Source: Piscinibacter sp047600445
Lineage (GTDB): Bacteria > Pseudomonadota > Gammaproteobacteria > Burkholderiales > Burkholderiaceae_C
Reading direction: 5' to 3'
DNA length: 64,000 nt
Assembly (NCBI RefSeq): GCF_047600445.1
Contig: NZ_JASGKT010000001.1
Span: forward strand, 186,001-250,000
The stretch's first letter is position 1; the number at the start of each line of letters is the position of its first letter. Positions 1-8,061 of this stretch are shown one piece after another. Under the pieces are notes generated by a model. The model did not search any database and was not told the DNA's origin. It was given only the letters and a program-made list of their open reading frames with translations. The position numbers were made by a program, and so were the translations under genes.

Positions 1-1
1 G

Positions 2-781
2 GGGCTGTCCGGTCCGTCGCGCGCGGCGGTCGGCGCGGTGCGCGACTACGTGCTCGGCGCCACGCTGCTGAATGGCCGCGCCGAGGTGCTGCGCTTCGGC
101 GGCCAGGTGATGAAGAACGTGGCCGGCTACGACGTCTCGCGCCTGCTCGCCGGCTCGCTGGGCACGCTGGGCGTGATCCTCGAGGTCTCGCTGAAGGTGC
201 TGCCGGTGGCGCCGGCCACCGCGACGCTGCGCTTCTCGATGGACGAGGCGCAGGCGATCCGCCGCCTCAACGAATGGGGCGGCCGGCCGCTGCCGCTGAA
301 CGCCAGCGCGTGGTGGGACGGCACGCTGGTGCTGCGCCTGCGCGGCGCGCTGGCGGCGGTGAACGCGGCCATCGACACGCTGGGCGGCGAGCTGATCGAG
401 CCGGCGCACGCCGCGCCCTTCTGGGAGGGCCTGCGCCACCACGACGACGAGTTCTTCGCCAAGGCCACCGCCGCGGTGGACGGCGGCGCGCGGCTGTGGC
501 GCCTGTCGCTGCCGCCGACCACGCCGCCGCTGGGCCTGCCCGGCGAGCTGCTGATGGAGTGGGGCGGCGCGCAGCGCTGGCTGTGCAGCGCCGCGCCGGC
601 CGCGCTGGTGCGCGAGGCGGCCGCGCGCGCCGGCGGCCACGCGACGCTGTTCCGCGGCGACAAGTCGGCCGGCGTCTTCGCGCCGCTGTCCGCGCCGCTG
701 GAGCGCATCCACCGCGCGCTGAAACAATCCTTCGACCCGGCCGGCGTGTTCAACCCGGGCCGGCTCTACCCGAATCTCTGA
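2..781 (+). CDS. glcE: Glycolate oxidase FAD-binding subunit GlcE, 5' truncated by window edge
   Basis: This is the C-terminal 259 residues of GlcE; the reading frame is open to the first base, so the start lies outside the window. The visible part begins GLSGPSRAAVGAVRDYVLG and continues with the VMKNVAGYDVSRLLAGSLGT stretch typical of FAD-binding oxidase (PCMH) domains. The end resembles the family close, with FDPAGVFNPGRLY. GlcE works with GlcD and GlcF to oxidise glycolate to glyoxylate at the inner membrane, passing electrons to the quinone pool. glcF follows after 7 bases, so they are co-transcribed, and glcD is expected just upstream. Identification is firm from motif content and from the neighbouring glcF. 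Confidence 0.93.
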   Translation, partial: GLSGPSRAAVGAVRDYVLGATLLNGRAEVLRFGGQVMKNVAGYDVSRLLAGSLGTLGVILEVSLKVLPVAPATATLRFSMDEAQAIRRLNEWGGRPLPLNASAWWDGTLVLRLRGALAAVNAAIDTLGGELIEPAHAAPFWEGLRHHDDEFFAKATAAVDGGARLWRLSLPPTTPPLGLPGELLMEWGGAQRWLCSAAPAALVREAAARAGGHATLFRGDKSAGVFAPLSAPLERIHRALKQSFDPAGVFNPGRLYPNL

Positions 782-788
782 GCCGCCG

Positions 789-2021
789 ATGCAGACCACG
801 CTCGCCCCCGAGTTCCAGGGCAGCCGCGAAGGCGCCGAGGCCGAGGCCATCCTGCGCAAGTGCGTGCACTGCGGCTTCTGCACCGCCACCTGCCCGACCT
901 ACCAATTGCTCGGCGACGAGCTGGACGGCCCGCGCGGCCGCATCTACCTGATCAAGCAGGCGCTCGAAGGCAAGCCGGTCACGCGCGCCACGCAACTGCA
1001 CCTCGACCGCTGCCTGACCTGCCGCAACTGCGAGAGCACCTGCCCCTCGGGCGTGCAGTACGGGCACCTGGTGGAGATCGGCCGCCAGGTGGTGGAACGG
1101 CGCGTCGAGCGCCCGCGCCGCGAGCGCGTGCTGCGCTGGCTGCTCAAGGAGGGCCTGACCTCGCCGCTGTTCGCGCCCGCGCTGAAGCTCGGCCGCTGGG
1201 CGCGGCCGCTGCTGCCCGCGCCGCTGCAAGAGAAACTGCCGGCGCCGCCGCCGGCCGGCGCGCACCGCTGGCCGACGCGCGAACACCCGCGCAAGGTGCT
1301 GATGCTGATGGGCTGCGTGCAGCCGGCGATGATGCCCAACATCAACAGCGCCACCGCGCGCGTGCTCGATGCCGCCGGCATCCAGACGCTGGTGGCCGAC
1401 GAGGCCGGCTGCTGCGGCGCGATCCGTACGCACCTGAACGACGCGGCCGGGGGCCTGGCGGACATGCGACGCAACGTCGACGCCTGGTGGCCGCTGGTCG
1501 CCGCCGGCAAGGTCGAGGCGATCGTGATGAACGCCTCCGGCTGCGGCGCGCAGGTGAAGGACTACGGCCATGCGCTGGCGCACGACGCCGAATACGCCGA
1601 GCGCGCGCAGCGCATCGGCGAACTCACCAAGGATCTGAGCGAACTGCTGCCCGAACTGGTGCCGCTGCTCAGGCCGAGGCTGCGCGCGCGCGGGCCGCGC
1701 AAGCTCGCCTACCACCCGCCCTGCACCTTGCAGCATGCGCAGAAGCTGCGCGGCGGCGTCGAGACGCACATGGCCGCGCTCGGTTTCGAGCTGCGCACCG
1801 CGTGCAGCGAAGCGCACCTGTGCTGCGGCTCGGCCGGCACGTACTCGGTGCTGCAGCCCGAGCTGGCGCACCGCTTGCGCGACCGCAAGCTCGCCCAGCT
1901 CGAGCCGCTGCAGGCCGAGGTGATCGTCTCGGCCAACATCGGCTGCATCCAGCACCTGGGCAGCGGCACCGCCACGCCGGTGCGGCACTGGGTCGAGGTG
2001 CTGGACGAAGCGCTGGGCTGA
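789..2021 (+). CDS. glcF: Glycolate oxidase iron-sulfur subunit GlcF
   Basis: A 410-residue protein, normal for GlcF. Two ferredoxin-type 4Fe-4S motifs lie near the N-terminus (CVHCGFCTATCP at about residues 23-34 and CLTCRNCESTCP at about 77-88). Two CCG-type cysteine domains follow (AGCCGAIR and LCCGSAGTYS), as in GlcF and the heterodisulfide reductase family. It transfers electrons from the GlcD/GlcE flavins to quinone during glycolate oxidation. The ATG at 789 follows the glcE stop by 7 bases. The gene ends just before a repeat element that separates it from the convergent haem locus. Confidence 0.95.
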   Translation: MQTTLAPEFQGSREGAEAEAILRKCVHCGFCTATCPTYQLLGDELDGPRGRIYLIKQALEGKPVTRATQLHLDRCLTCRNCESTCPSGVQYGHLVEIGRQVVERRVERPRRERVLRWLLKEGLTSPLFAPALKLGRWARPLLPAPLQEKLPAPPPAGAHRWPTREHPRKVLMLMGCVQPAMMPNINSATARVLDAAGIQTLVADEAGCCGAIRTHLNDAAGGLADMRRNVDAWWPLVAAGKVEAIVMNASGCGAQVKDYGHALAHDAEYAERAQRIGELTKDLSELLPELVPLLRPRLRARGPRKLAYHPPCTLQHAQKLRGGVETHMAALGFELRTACSEAHLCCGSAGTYSVLQPELAHRLRDRKLAQLEPLQAEVIVSANIGCIQHLGSGTATPVRHWVEVLDEALG

Positions 2022-2030
2022 GGCCTCATC

Positions 2031-2167
2031 CCGTTCGGGCTGGGGTTCATCCCGTTCAGGCTGAAACCCACCCCGTTCAGGCTGAGGCCCACCCCGTTCA
2101 GGCTGAGCTTGTCGAAGCCCGGGCTCGGTGCAGCGCGAAGCCCTTCGACAAGCTCAGGGTGAACGGG
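2031..2167. repeat. Dispersed inverted-repeat element with a four-fold 21-bp tandem expansion of one arm
   Basis: The core is an inverted repeat: the left arm at 2094-2120 (CCGTTCAGGCTGAGCTTGTC...) pairs with the right arm at 2140-2167 (...CTTCGACAAGCTCAGGGTGA...). The outer 12 bases of the left arm, CCGTTC(A/G)GGCTG, recur at 2031, 2052, 2073 and 2094, an exact 21-base period. A simple copy of the same element lies at 20110-20182. It sits between the convergent ends of glcF and the dsbA-like gene, so it may also act as a bidirectional terminator; that role is inferred. The element type is common between genes in Burkholderiales. Confidence 0.88.
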
Positions 2168-2180
2168 TGTCCACGGCGCT

Positions 2181-2831
2181 TCAGACCTGCGCCGCGATCT
2201 CGCGCAGCGACTGCTCGAACAGCTCGGGCGGCTGGCCGCCCTGGATCAGCCAGCGCTGGTTGACGACCACCGAGGGCACGGAGGTGATGCCGGCATCGCG
2301 CCAGCGTGTTTCCTCGGCGCGCACCGCGTCGGCGAATTCATCGCCGTCGATCACGGCGGCGGCGCGCTGCGCATCCAGCCCGGCGCGTTCGGCGCAGCGC
2401 AGCAGCACCTCGCGCGCGCCGGGGTTCTCGCCCTCGGTGAAATGCGCCGCGAGCAGCGCCTGCTTCAAGGCGCGCTGCTGCAACGCGCCGACCTCGCCGG
2501 CCCAGTGCAGCAGGCGGTGCGCGGCGAAGGTGTTCCAGGTGCGGCCGCGCCTGTCCATGCGGAACTCGAAGCCCACCGCCGCGCCGCGCTCGGCGATCTG
2601 GCGCTGGTTGTGCTCGACCTGCGCGGCGCTCATGCCGTACTTCTTCGCGAGGTAAGGAAGCACCTCCGCGCCTTCCGGCCCCATGTCGGGGTGCAGCTCG
2701 AAGGGGCGAAAGCGCAGCTCGACCGCCACCTCGCCTTCGAGCTTCTTCAGCGCGATCTCGAGAGACGACAAGCCGATCGCGCACCAGGGGCAGACGACGT
2801 CGGAGACGAAGTCGATGCTCAGCGTTTTCAT
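2181..2831 (-). CDS. DsbA/FrnE-family thiol oxidoreductase
   Basis: A 216-residue protein with a thioredoxin fold of the DsbA/2-hydroxychromene-2-carboxylate isomerase family. The redox motif CPWC appears near residue 14 (FVSDVVCPWCAIGLSSLEIA), a helical insert follows, and the cis-proline region reads GITSVPSVVVNQR. There is no signal peptide, so it is probably cytoplasmic like FrnE, acting on thiol-disulfide exchange or in oxidative stress. Its ATG at 2831 shares one base with the stop of the upstream 79-residue gene (TGATG), which implies translational coupling to the haem locus. Whether it takes part in haem handling is open; it may only share the transcript. Confidence 0.85.
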   Translation of the reverse strand: MKTLSIDFVSDVVCPWCAIGLSSLEIALKKLEGEVAVELRFRPFELHPDMGPEGAEVLPYLAKKYGMSAAQVEHNQRQIAERGAAVGFEFRMDRRGRTWNTFAAHRLLHWAGEVGALQQRALKQALLAAHFTEGENPGAREVLLRCAERAGLDAQRAAAVIDGDEFADAVRAEETRWRDAGITSVPSVVVNQRWLIQGGQPPELFEQSLREIAAQV

Positions 2832-3070
2832 CAGCAGCGCCCCGAACGCCGGCTGCGCGGCTGCAGCTTGTCGAGCTCGGCGAGCTGCTGCTTGAGCAGG
2901 ATCGCCAGCGTGCGCGCATGCTCCACCGGCAGGTGGATCGCGCTGCCGCCGCCCGCGCCCTCGTCGCGCGGCGCGCGCGGCTGCACCAGCAGCTCGGCGC
3001 CGAGCACGATCACGCCCTTGTCGTGGCGCGCCGACGTGAGGCGCTGGATCTCGATGTCGTAGGTCTTCAC
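2831..3070 (-). CDS. Unrecognised 79-residue protein in haem operon
   Basis: A short gene starting at GTG (3070) behind a purine-rich site (GAGAAGAGG). It encodes MKTYDIEIQRLTSARHDKGV... with a basic tail ending SRRSGRC. There is no signal peptide or membrane segment. It was placed by the strong ribosome site and by the TGATG overlap with the next gene; a longer upstream reading in this frame would overlap the DUF2149 gene and was not used. I do not recognise the family. Position after the MotA/DUF2149 pair suggests an accessory of that membrane complex or a regulator, but the sequence gives no direct clue. Confidence 0.6.
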   Translation of the reverse strand: MKTYDIEIQRLTSARHDKGVIVLGAELLVQPRAPRDEGAGGGSAIHLPVEHARTLAILLKQQLAELDKLQPRSRRSGRC

Positions 3071-3111
3071 GGGTGGGCCTCTTCTCGGAAGGCCCATGAT
3101 AGACGCCGCAC

Positions 3112-3438
3112 TCAGTTCGTGCCGCTCTCCGGCACGTAGACGATCGAGCCGTCTTTCATGCGATAGGCCACGCCGGCCTTCTCGCCGTCGCCCGAGCCGA
3201 TCGCGCCGCTGGACTTGTAGCGCTCGATCTTCTCGCCCTTCTTGACGACGATCTCCATGTTCGGCTTGCCGGGGTCGGTGATCACCGTCACGTCGCGCTG
3301 CGCGAAGGGGCTGAGCAGCGGGTTCTGCGCCACGGTGATCAAGAGCGCGGCGATCACGACGAGGAAGATGTCGATCAGGTTCACCACCGACAGGATCGGG
3401 TCGTCGGATTCCGGTTCGTGCAAGAGCCGCAGTGCCAT
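3112..3438 (-). CDS. DUF2149 membrane protein, HmuV-like partner of the channel
   Basis: A 108-residue protein reading MALRLLHEPESDDPIL, then one transmembrane helix (VVNLIDIFLVVIAALLITVA) and a soluble C-terminal domain. The layout matches DUF2149 proteins and is reminiscent of ExbD/TolR, which also have one helix and an exported domain. The ATG at 3438 overlaps the stop of the MotA/ExbB gene (TGATG); a GTG one codon earlier is possible. In Bacteroidota haem operons a DUF2149 protein (HmuV) follows the ExbB-like HmuU in the same order. I infer that it couples proton motive force to the CobN-like chelatase or to the receptor. Confidence 0.82.
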   Translation of the reverse strand: MALRLLHEPESDDPILSVVNLIDIFLVVIAALLITVAQNPLLSPFAQRDVTVITDPGKPNMEIVVKKGEKIERYKSSGAIGSGDGEKAGVAYRMKDGSIVYVPESGTN

Positions 3439-3929
3439 CACGCCGCTCCTTGCGAACGGCTGCGCGCGATCTCCAGCATCTCCTCGGCCAGCCAGCGCCG
3501 CCGAACATTGGCTACCCAGAACGTGATCGCCGCGGCGATCAGCGCCAGGATCACCGCCGAGAACGCCACCGTCAGGTTGCTCGACACCTGCGCGAGGTTG
3601 CCGTCGGACAGGCCCTTGAGCGCCGGCCCCATCGGGATCATCGTCGCGACCAGGCCGAGCAGCGGCGTCACGCGGCTGGCGATGCGCGGGCCTTCCATCA
3701 GCTTGTGCGCGCGCAGGTCGAGTTCGTCCTCGCTCAGCCCGGCCGGGCCGGCGGCGCGGTGCGCGGCCACCAGCGGCCGGCCGGCGCCGCCGCGGCGGCG
3801 CAGCGCCAGCATCACGAATTCGCCCAGCACCCAGAAGGCGTAGAGGAACAGCGCGGCGATCAGCAGCAGCGTGGGCAGCAGGAACAACTGCGCCACGGTG
3901 TACATGGTGGTTTCGAGGACGGAAGACAT
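3438..3929 (-). CDS. MotA/TolQ/ExbB-family proton channel protein, HmuU-like
   Basis: A 163-residue protein with three predicted transmembrane helices: about residues 10-32 (VAQLFLLPTLLLIAALFLYA), then a pair near 85-110 and 125-150 (TPLLGLVATMIPMGPALKGL and AFSAVILALIAAAITFWVA). The helix-2 Thr/Pro-rich motif and the helix-3 signature are those of the MotA/TolQ/ExbB superfamily, whose members conduct protons and energise envelope processes. It begins 46 bases after the CobN-like gene and overlaps the DUF2149 gene, the same three-gene order as hmuS-hmuU-hmuV. No tonB or classical exbD lies nearby, so a dedicated energiser role is inferred. Confidence 0.87.
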   Translation of the reverse strand: MSSVLETTMYTVAQLFLLPTLLLIAALFLYAFWVLGEFVMLALRRRGGAGRPLVAAHRAAGPAGLSEDELDLRAHKLMEGPRIASRVTPLLGLVATMIPMGPALKGLSDGNLAQVSSNLTVAFSAVILALIAAAITFWVANVRRRWLAEEMLEIARSRSQGAA

Positions 3930-3975
3930 GGTGCTTGGCTTGGGGCTGGGCGGGAAGGAAGAAGAAAGGAAAGGA

Positions 3976-6900
3976 TCAGGCCGCGACGCGGTCGGCGCGG
4001 CTGCCGCGCCACGCGCCGCCGGCGGTGGCCAGCGCGAGCAGCAGCAGCGCGGCCAGCGCGGCGAGCAGGTCCAGCGCGGGCGCGACGGCCTCGGCCACGC
4101 GCTCGAGCTTGATGCCCTGCACCGGCGGCGGCGCGGGCGGGGGTGGCGGCGGCGCGAGCTCGGGCGGCGCGGCCTCGGCGGCTGCGGCGGGCGCGGCGGC
4201 CGGTGCGGGTGCAGGCACGGGCGCCGCCAGCCCGAAGCCGGGCGCGACGAACGCGCGGAACGCGGCGTTCTCGCTGCGCACCTGGTAGCGCTGCGCCAGC
4301 TCGTTGTAGCGCGCCTTCAGCTCGGCCACGCTCTTCGGGTCGGCGTCCCACTGCTTCAGGCGCGCCGCTTCGAGCATGCGCTCGATGCTCTGCGCCAGCG
4401 CGTGCGGGTTGTTCGCCTCGAACCACTGCTTCAGGCCGAGCTGGTGCTTGTCGCGCACGTAGACGTCCATGAACTCCTGCCACTGGTCGCCGCGCACCAC
4501 CTCGCGCGCCACGCTCTGCCAGCCGGCGAAGTTGTTGATGCCGTCGAGCACCTGCAAGGTGCCGCTGTAGCCCTCGGCCATCAGGCCCTGGATGTGGCCG
4601 GGGTGGAAGTTGCGCGTCGCCAGCTCCTTGGCGAGAAAACCCGCCGCGCCTTCGACCTTGCCGCCGCCGGCGCCGCGCAGGTTGCTGATGTACAGCTCGG
4701 GCGCCTTGCCGTCGAGGTGCCGCACCGCCAGGCCGATGCCGCCGAGGTACTGGAAGGGGTCGTCGGTGGTCAGCATGCCGTACAGGTTGCTGGTGCGCGC
4801 CAGCACGGCCGCCTCGGTGCCGCGCAGGTGCTCGGCGTACAGGTTGAGCTTGCCCGCGCCCTTGGCGCCGGCCTGGCCCCAGGTGGATTCGTCCGGCCCG
4901 TAGGCGTACTGCATGCGCGAGAGGTACAGCTCGGCGAGCTTGCGGTCGCCCTCGGCCTGCGTCTTCCAGGTGTCGGTGGCCAGCGCCGCGTCGTCCAGCC
5001 CGGTACCGTAGCGGCCCGACTCGCTGGAGAAGATGCGCGTCGCGCCGGCCGCCCTCGCCTGCGCTTCCGGCACGCCGCTGGCCACGAGCTTGCGCGCGAT
5101 GCGCTGCGCGTTCGCGGCCACCGGGTTGTCGGCCTCGCCGCCGGCCTCGGAGGCCAGGCGCGCCGCCTCGGCGAGCTGCTTCATCACGTTGGGGAAGTGG
5201 TCGCGGTACAGCCCGGTGGCCGACAGCACCACGTCGACGCGCGGCCGGCCGAGCTGCTCGCGCGGGATCAGCTTGACGCCGCCGACGCGCCCGCCCTGGT
5301 CCCACACCGGCTCGACGCCCATCGCCCACAGCGCCTGCGCTTCCAGCAGGCCGAAGTGGCGCATGGTCTCCACCGACCACAGCGTGAAGGTCAGCTTGCG
5401 CGGCGCGCGGCCGGTCTTGTCGCGGTGCGCGGCGAGCAACTGGTCGAGCGCCTGCTTGCCGGCCTCCCATGCCGCCTTGGTCGGCACCCGGCTCGGGTCG
5501 AAGCCGTACATGTTGCGCCCGGTGGGCAGCGCGTCGGGGTTCTTGATCGGGTCGCCGCCGTAGCTGGTGGGGATGTAGCGCCCGTCCAGCCCGGCCAGCA
5601 GCGCGCGCATCTCGTGGGCCGCGCCGAGATCGTCGTACCACTTGCGCGCCTGCGGCAGCCGCTCGCGCGCGGCCGGCGTCATGTGCGGCGGCTCGCTGCC
5701 GTCCTTCAGGTAGGCCGCCAGCAGGCGGTAGGGCTTGGTCTCGGCGAGCTTGCTGTAGTCGGCCACCATCAGCTCGTCGTTCTCCTCCAGCGGGTTGCCG
5801 GGGTCGGCCACGCCTTCCCAGAACGCCTTGCCGAGCATGGTCAGCACCTGGGCGATGCGCCACTTCTCGTCCGCGCCGCGGCCGAAGGTGTGCAGGCCCA
5901 TCGGCTGCGCGGTCAGCGCCAGCTCGTGCAGGTGGTCGTGCACCGCGGCGACGAAGGTGTCGAACTCGCGCGCGATGCGCTCGTCGCTCCAGCCCATGTC
6001 GAGGTGGATGCGCTCCTTGCGCACGCCGTCGAGGAACTCGGCGCGCAACTGCTCCTTCACGCCGCCGGCGTCCTGCGCCAGCCACTGGTGCAGCAGGTCG
6101 TGGATCCTGGTCAGGCGGTCGTGCAGCCCGGCGGGCGTCAGCGGCGGCGTCTGGTGGCTGATGATCACGGCGCGGCCGCGCCGCTTGGCCTGCGTCGACT
6201 CGCCGATGTTGTCGACGATGTACGGGTACAGCACCGGCACGTCGCCGACCGCCAGCATCGGCCAGTCGTGCACCGAGAGGCCACGCTCCTTGCCCGGCAG
6301 CCACTCCTGCGTGCCGTGGGTGCCGAAGTGCACCAGCGCGTCGGCGCCGAACTGCTGGCGCGCCCACAGGTAGACCGCCATGTAGTAGTGCGTGGGCACC
6401 GCGCTCATCGAGTGGTAGAGCGCCTTCTCGCGGTCGCTGCCCCGCTCGTCGCGGCCGGGCTGCGGCAGCAGCGTGACCTGGCCGAGCTGCAGGCGCGGAA
6501 TCACGAAGTAGGGCTCGGTGGGATCACCCAGCACCATCGCCGAACGCTCGGGCTCGCCCCAGCGTTGCAGCAGCGAGGCCTGCACAGTCGCGGGCAGCGT
6601 GCGCAGCCACTGGCGGTAGGCGCTCACCGGCAGCTTGTCGGCCAGGCCGTCGCGCAGCAGCACGCGCAGCACCTCGCGGTCTTCCGGCGGACGGTAGCCG
6701 GGCGCGAGCAGGCGTTGCAGTTTTTCGGTGAGCGGTTTTTCGTCGAGGGCTTCGGTGCGGTAGCCGGCGCCCTGCAATGCCGTCAGCGTGCCCGAGAGGC
6801 TGCGCGGCAGGTTCATGAAGCTGGCCGAGAGGTTCTTCTCGCCGGCCGGGTAGTTCCAGAAGAAGATCGCCACGCGCTTGTCGGCTTCCGGCTTGCGTTG

Positions 6901-8061
6901 CAGCTTCACCAGGTTCAGCGCCTTGGTCGCGACCGCGGCGGCTTGCGGCGCGATCGGCACGAGCTGCTCGTCGCCGGGGTGCGTGGCCATGGCCACCTGG
7001 ATGTCGGCGATGCCGGTGTACTCGGCCTGCGCCAGGTAGAAGGGCACGTCGATCAGCGGGATGCCGTGCGGATCGGCGGCCCACTGCTGCTCGCTGCCGC
7101 GCCGCCACGCCATCGCCTGGATCACCGGCAGGCCGAGCGCCTCGAACTCCTTGCGCCGGCCCTCGGGGTTGAGCGTGATCTGGGTGTTGATGATCGCGTC
7201 GGCCACCGGGGCGCCGTCGAGCGTGACCATGCTGCGCACCGCGTCCGGCGCCATCACCGGGCTGTAGAAGGGCAGCGCGAGCGCGCCGCCGGCTTCGAGG
7301 CGCGCGATCAGGTCGTCGAGCACGGCGGTCTGGCCCGAGGCGATGCTGCCCTGGTGGAAGGCGATCGCCACGGTGGGCGGACGCCGCGCCGGGTCGACGC
7401 CGCGCGCCGCGAAGTACTCGCGCGGCGTGGCCGCGACGAGCTGTTCGAGCTTGGGGTGGTAGATCGCCGAGGCCGGGAACACCTGCGGCTCGGGCAGCGC
7501 GCGCCAAGCCGCCGCATCGCTGCGCGCCGCCAGCGCGCGCAGCAGCCATTCACTGTTGCGCGCGCCGCCCTGCACGAAGTAGCCGTGCAGCCGCGCGGCA
7601 TAGGCCGGGTCGACGCCGCCGCCCGGCTTGGGCGCGGCGGTGGGCAGCCAGACGTGCGGCACACGCTCCAGCGCCGGCAGCGCGGCGCCGAGCTTGTCGC
7701 GCACGTAGTCCTCGATGTGCTGGCGGGGCGCGTCGATCAGCACCAGCCCGGCACCTTGCCACAACGAGGCATTCAGCTCGTCGGCCGGGATCTTCTCGAC
7801 GAAGCGCGCGCGCAGCGGCAAACCCTGCGCACGCGCCGCCTGCTCCAGCGCGACGAAGCGCCCCGGCGGCGACGGGCTGGTGGTGATCACCAGCACGCCC
7901 TCGGCGCGCGCCGAGAACGCCCACCCCCAGGCCAGCAAGGCCAGCATCGCCACGAACAAAGCCCGCCACCAAGCAGCCGCCGTGGATCCGGCCCGGCCGG
8001 TCCACCAGCGGCGCCCCCCTGGGGGGGAGACGCCGAAGGCGTTTCCGGGGGGGGACGTCAT
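3976..8061 (-). CDS. Membrane-anchored CobN-like chelatase, HmuS-type
   Basis: A 1361-residue member of the CobN/BchH chelatase large-subunit family, with stretches such as HYYMAVYLWARQQFGADALV, HFGTHGTQEWLPGKERGL and IPTSYGGDPIKNPDALPTGR. Unlike cytoplasmic cobaltochelatase CobN, it has an N-terminal hydrophobic export segment (about residues 31-50, ALFVAMLALLAWGWAFSARA) and, after a Pro-rich linker, a C-terminal transmembrane helix (about 1325-1348) followed by basic residues. No cobS, cobT or cobalamin pathway gene is nearby. The neighbours are a haem-type TonB receptor, hemP, and MotA and DUF2149 genes. The ATG at 8061 overlaps the receptor stop (TGATG). The best reading is an HmuS-like periplasmic chelatase acting on haem or a related tetrapyrrole; a cobalt or cobalamin role cannot be excluded. 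Confidence 0.85.
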   Translation of the reverse strand: MTSPPGNAFGVSPPGGRRWWTGRAGSTAAAWWRALFVAMLALLAWGWAFSARAEGVLVITTSPSPPGRFVALEQAARAQGLPLRARFVEKIPADELNASLWQGAGLVLIDAPRQHIEDYVRDKLGAALPALERVPHVWLPTAAPKPGGGVDPAYAARLHGYFVQGGARNSEWLLRALAARSDAAAWRALPEPQVFPASAIYHPKLEQLVAATPREYFAARGVDPARRPPTVAIAFHQGSIASGQTAVLDDLIARLEAGGALALPFYSPVMAPDAVRSMVTLDGAPVADAIINTQITLNPEGRRKEFEALGLPVIQAMAWRRGSEQQWAADPHGIPLIDVPFYLAQAEYTGIADIQVAMATHPGDEQLVPIAPQAAAVATKALNLVKLQRKPEADKRVAIFFWNYPAGEKNLSASFMNLPRSLSGTLTALQGAGYRTEALDEKPLTEKLQRLLAPGYRPPEDREVLRVLLRDGLADKLPVSAYRQWLRTLPATVQASLLQRWGEPERSAMVLGDPTEPYFVIPRLQLGQVTLLPQPGRDERGSDREKALYHSMSAVPTHYYMAVYLWARQQFGADALVHFGTHGTQEWLPGKERGLSVHDWPMLAVGDVPVLYPYIVDNIGESTQAKRRGRAVIISHQTPPLTPAGLHDRLTRIHDLLHQWLAQDAGGVKEQLRAEFLDGVRKERIHLDMGWSDERIAREFDTFVAAVHDHLHELALTAQPMGLHTFGRGADEKWRIAQVLTMLGKAFWEGVADPGNPLEENDELMVADYSKLAETKPYRLLAAYLKDGSEPPHMTPAARERLPQARKWYDDLGAAHEMRALLAGLDGRYIPTSYGGDPIKNPDALPTGRNMYGFDPSRVPTKAAWEAGKQALDQLLAAHRDKTGRAPRKLTFTLWSVETMRHFGLLEAQALWAMGVEPVWDQGGRVGGVKLIPREQLGRPRVDVVLSATGLYRDHFPNVMKQLAEAARLASEAGGEADNPVAANAQRIARKLVASGVPEAQARAAGATRIFSSESGRYGTGLDDAALATDTWKTQAEGDRKLAELYLSRMQYAYGPDESTWGQAGAKGAGKLNLYAEHLRGTEAAVLARTSNLYGMLTTDDPFQYLGGIGLAVRHLDGKAPELYISNLRGAGGGKVEGAAGFLAKELATRNFHPGHIQGLMAEGYSGTLQVLDGINNFAGWQSVAREVVRGDQWQEFMDVYVRDKHQLGLKQWFEANNPHALAQSIERMLEAARLKQWDADPKSVAELKARYNELAQRYQVRSENAAFRAFVAPGFGLAAPVPAPAPAAAPAAAAEAAPPELAPPPPPPAPPPVQGIKLERVAEAVAPALDLLAALAALLLLALATAGGAWRGSRADRVAA
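7982..8055. repeat. Cluster of GC-rich palindromes inside the 5' end of the CobN-like gene
   Basis: Three dyads lie side by side: GTGGATCCGGCC with GGCCGGTCCAC (7982-8005), CCCCCC-T-GGGGGG (8014-8026), and ACGCC-GAA-GGCGT (8030-8042). They encode the odd low-complexity N-terminus MTSPPGNAFGVSPPGGRRWW of the chelatase, upstream of its export helix. The dyads therefore look like an intergenic REP-type element into which the reading frame was extended to reach the receptor stop. In the mRNA they would fold just after the receptor stop and could lower expression of the downstream genes. Confidence 0.7.

Noticed and set aside
860..2263. HPVQAE-type repeats in a long plus-strand frame
   Set aside because: They come from the 21-base DNA repeat read in a shadow frame of glcF, not from a repeat protein.
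3976..8061. Simple annotation as cobaltochelatase subunit for cobalamin synthesis
   Set aside because: Export and anchor segments, absence of cobS/cobT, and haem-type neighbours argue against it, although cobalt handling is not formally excluded.
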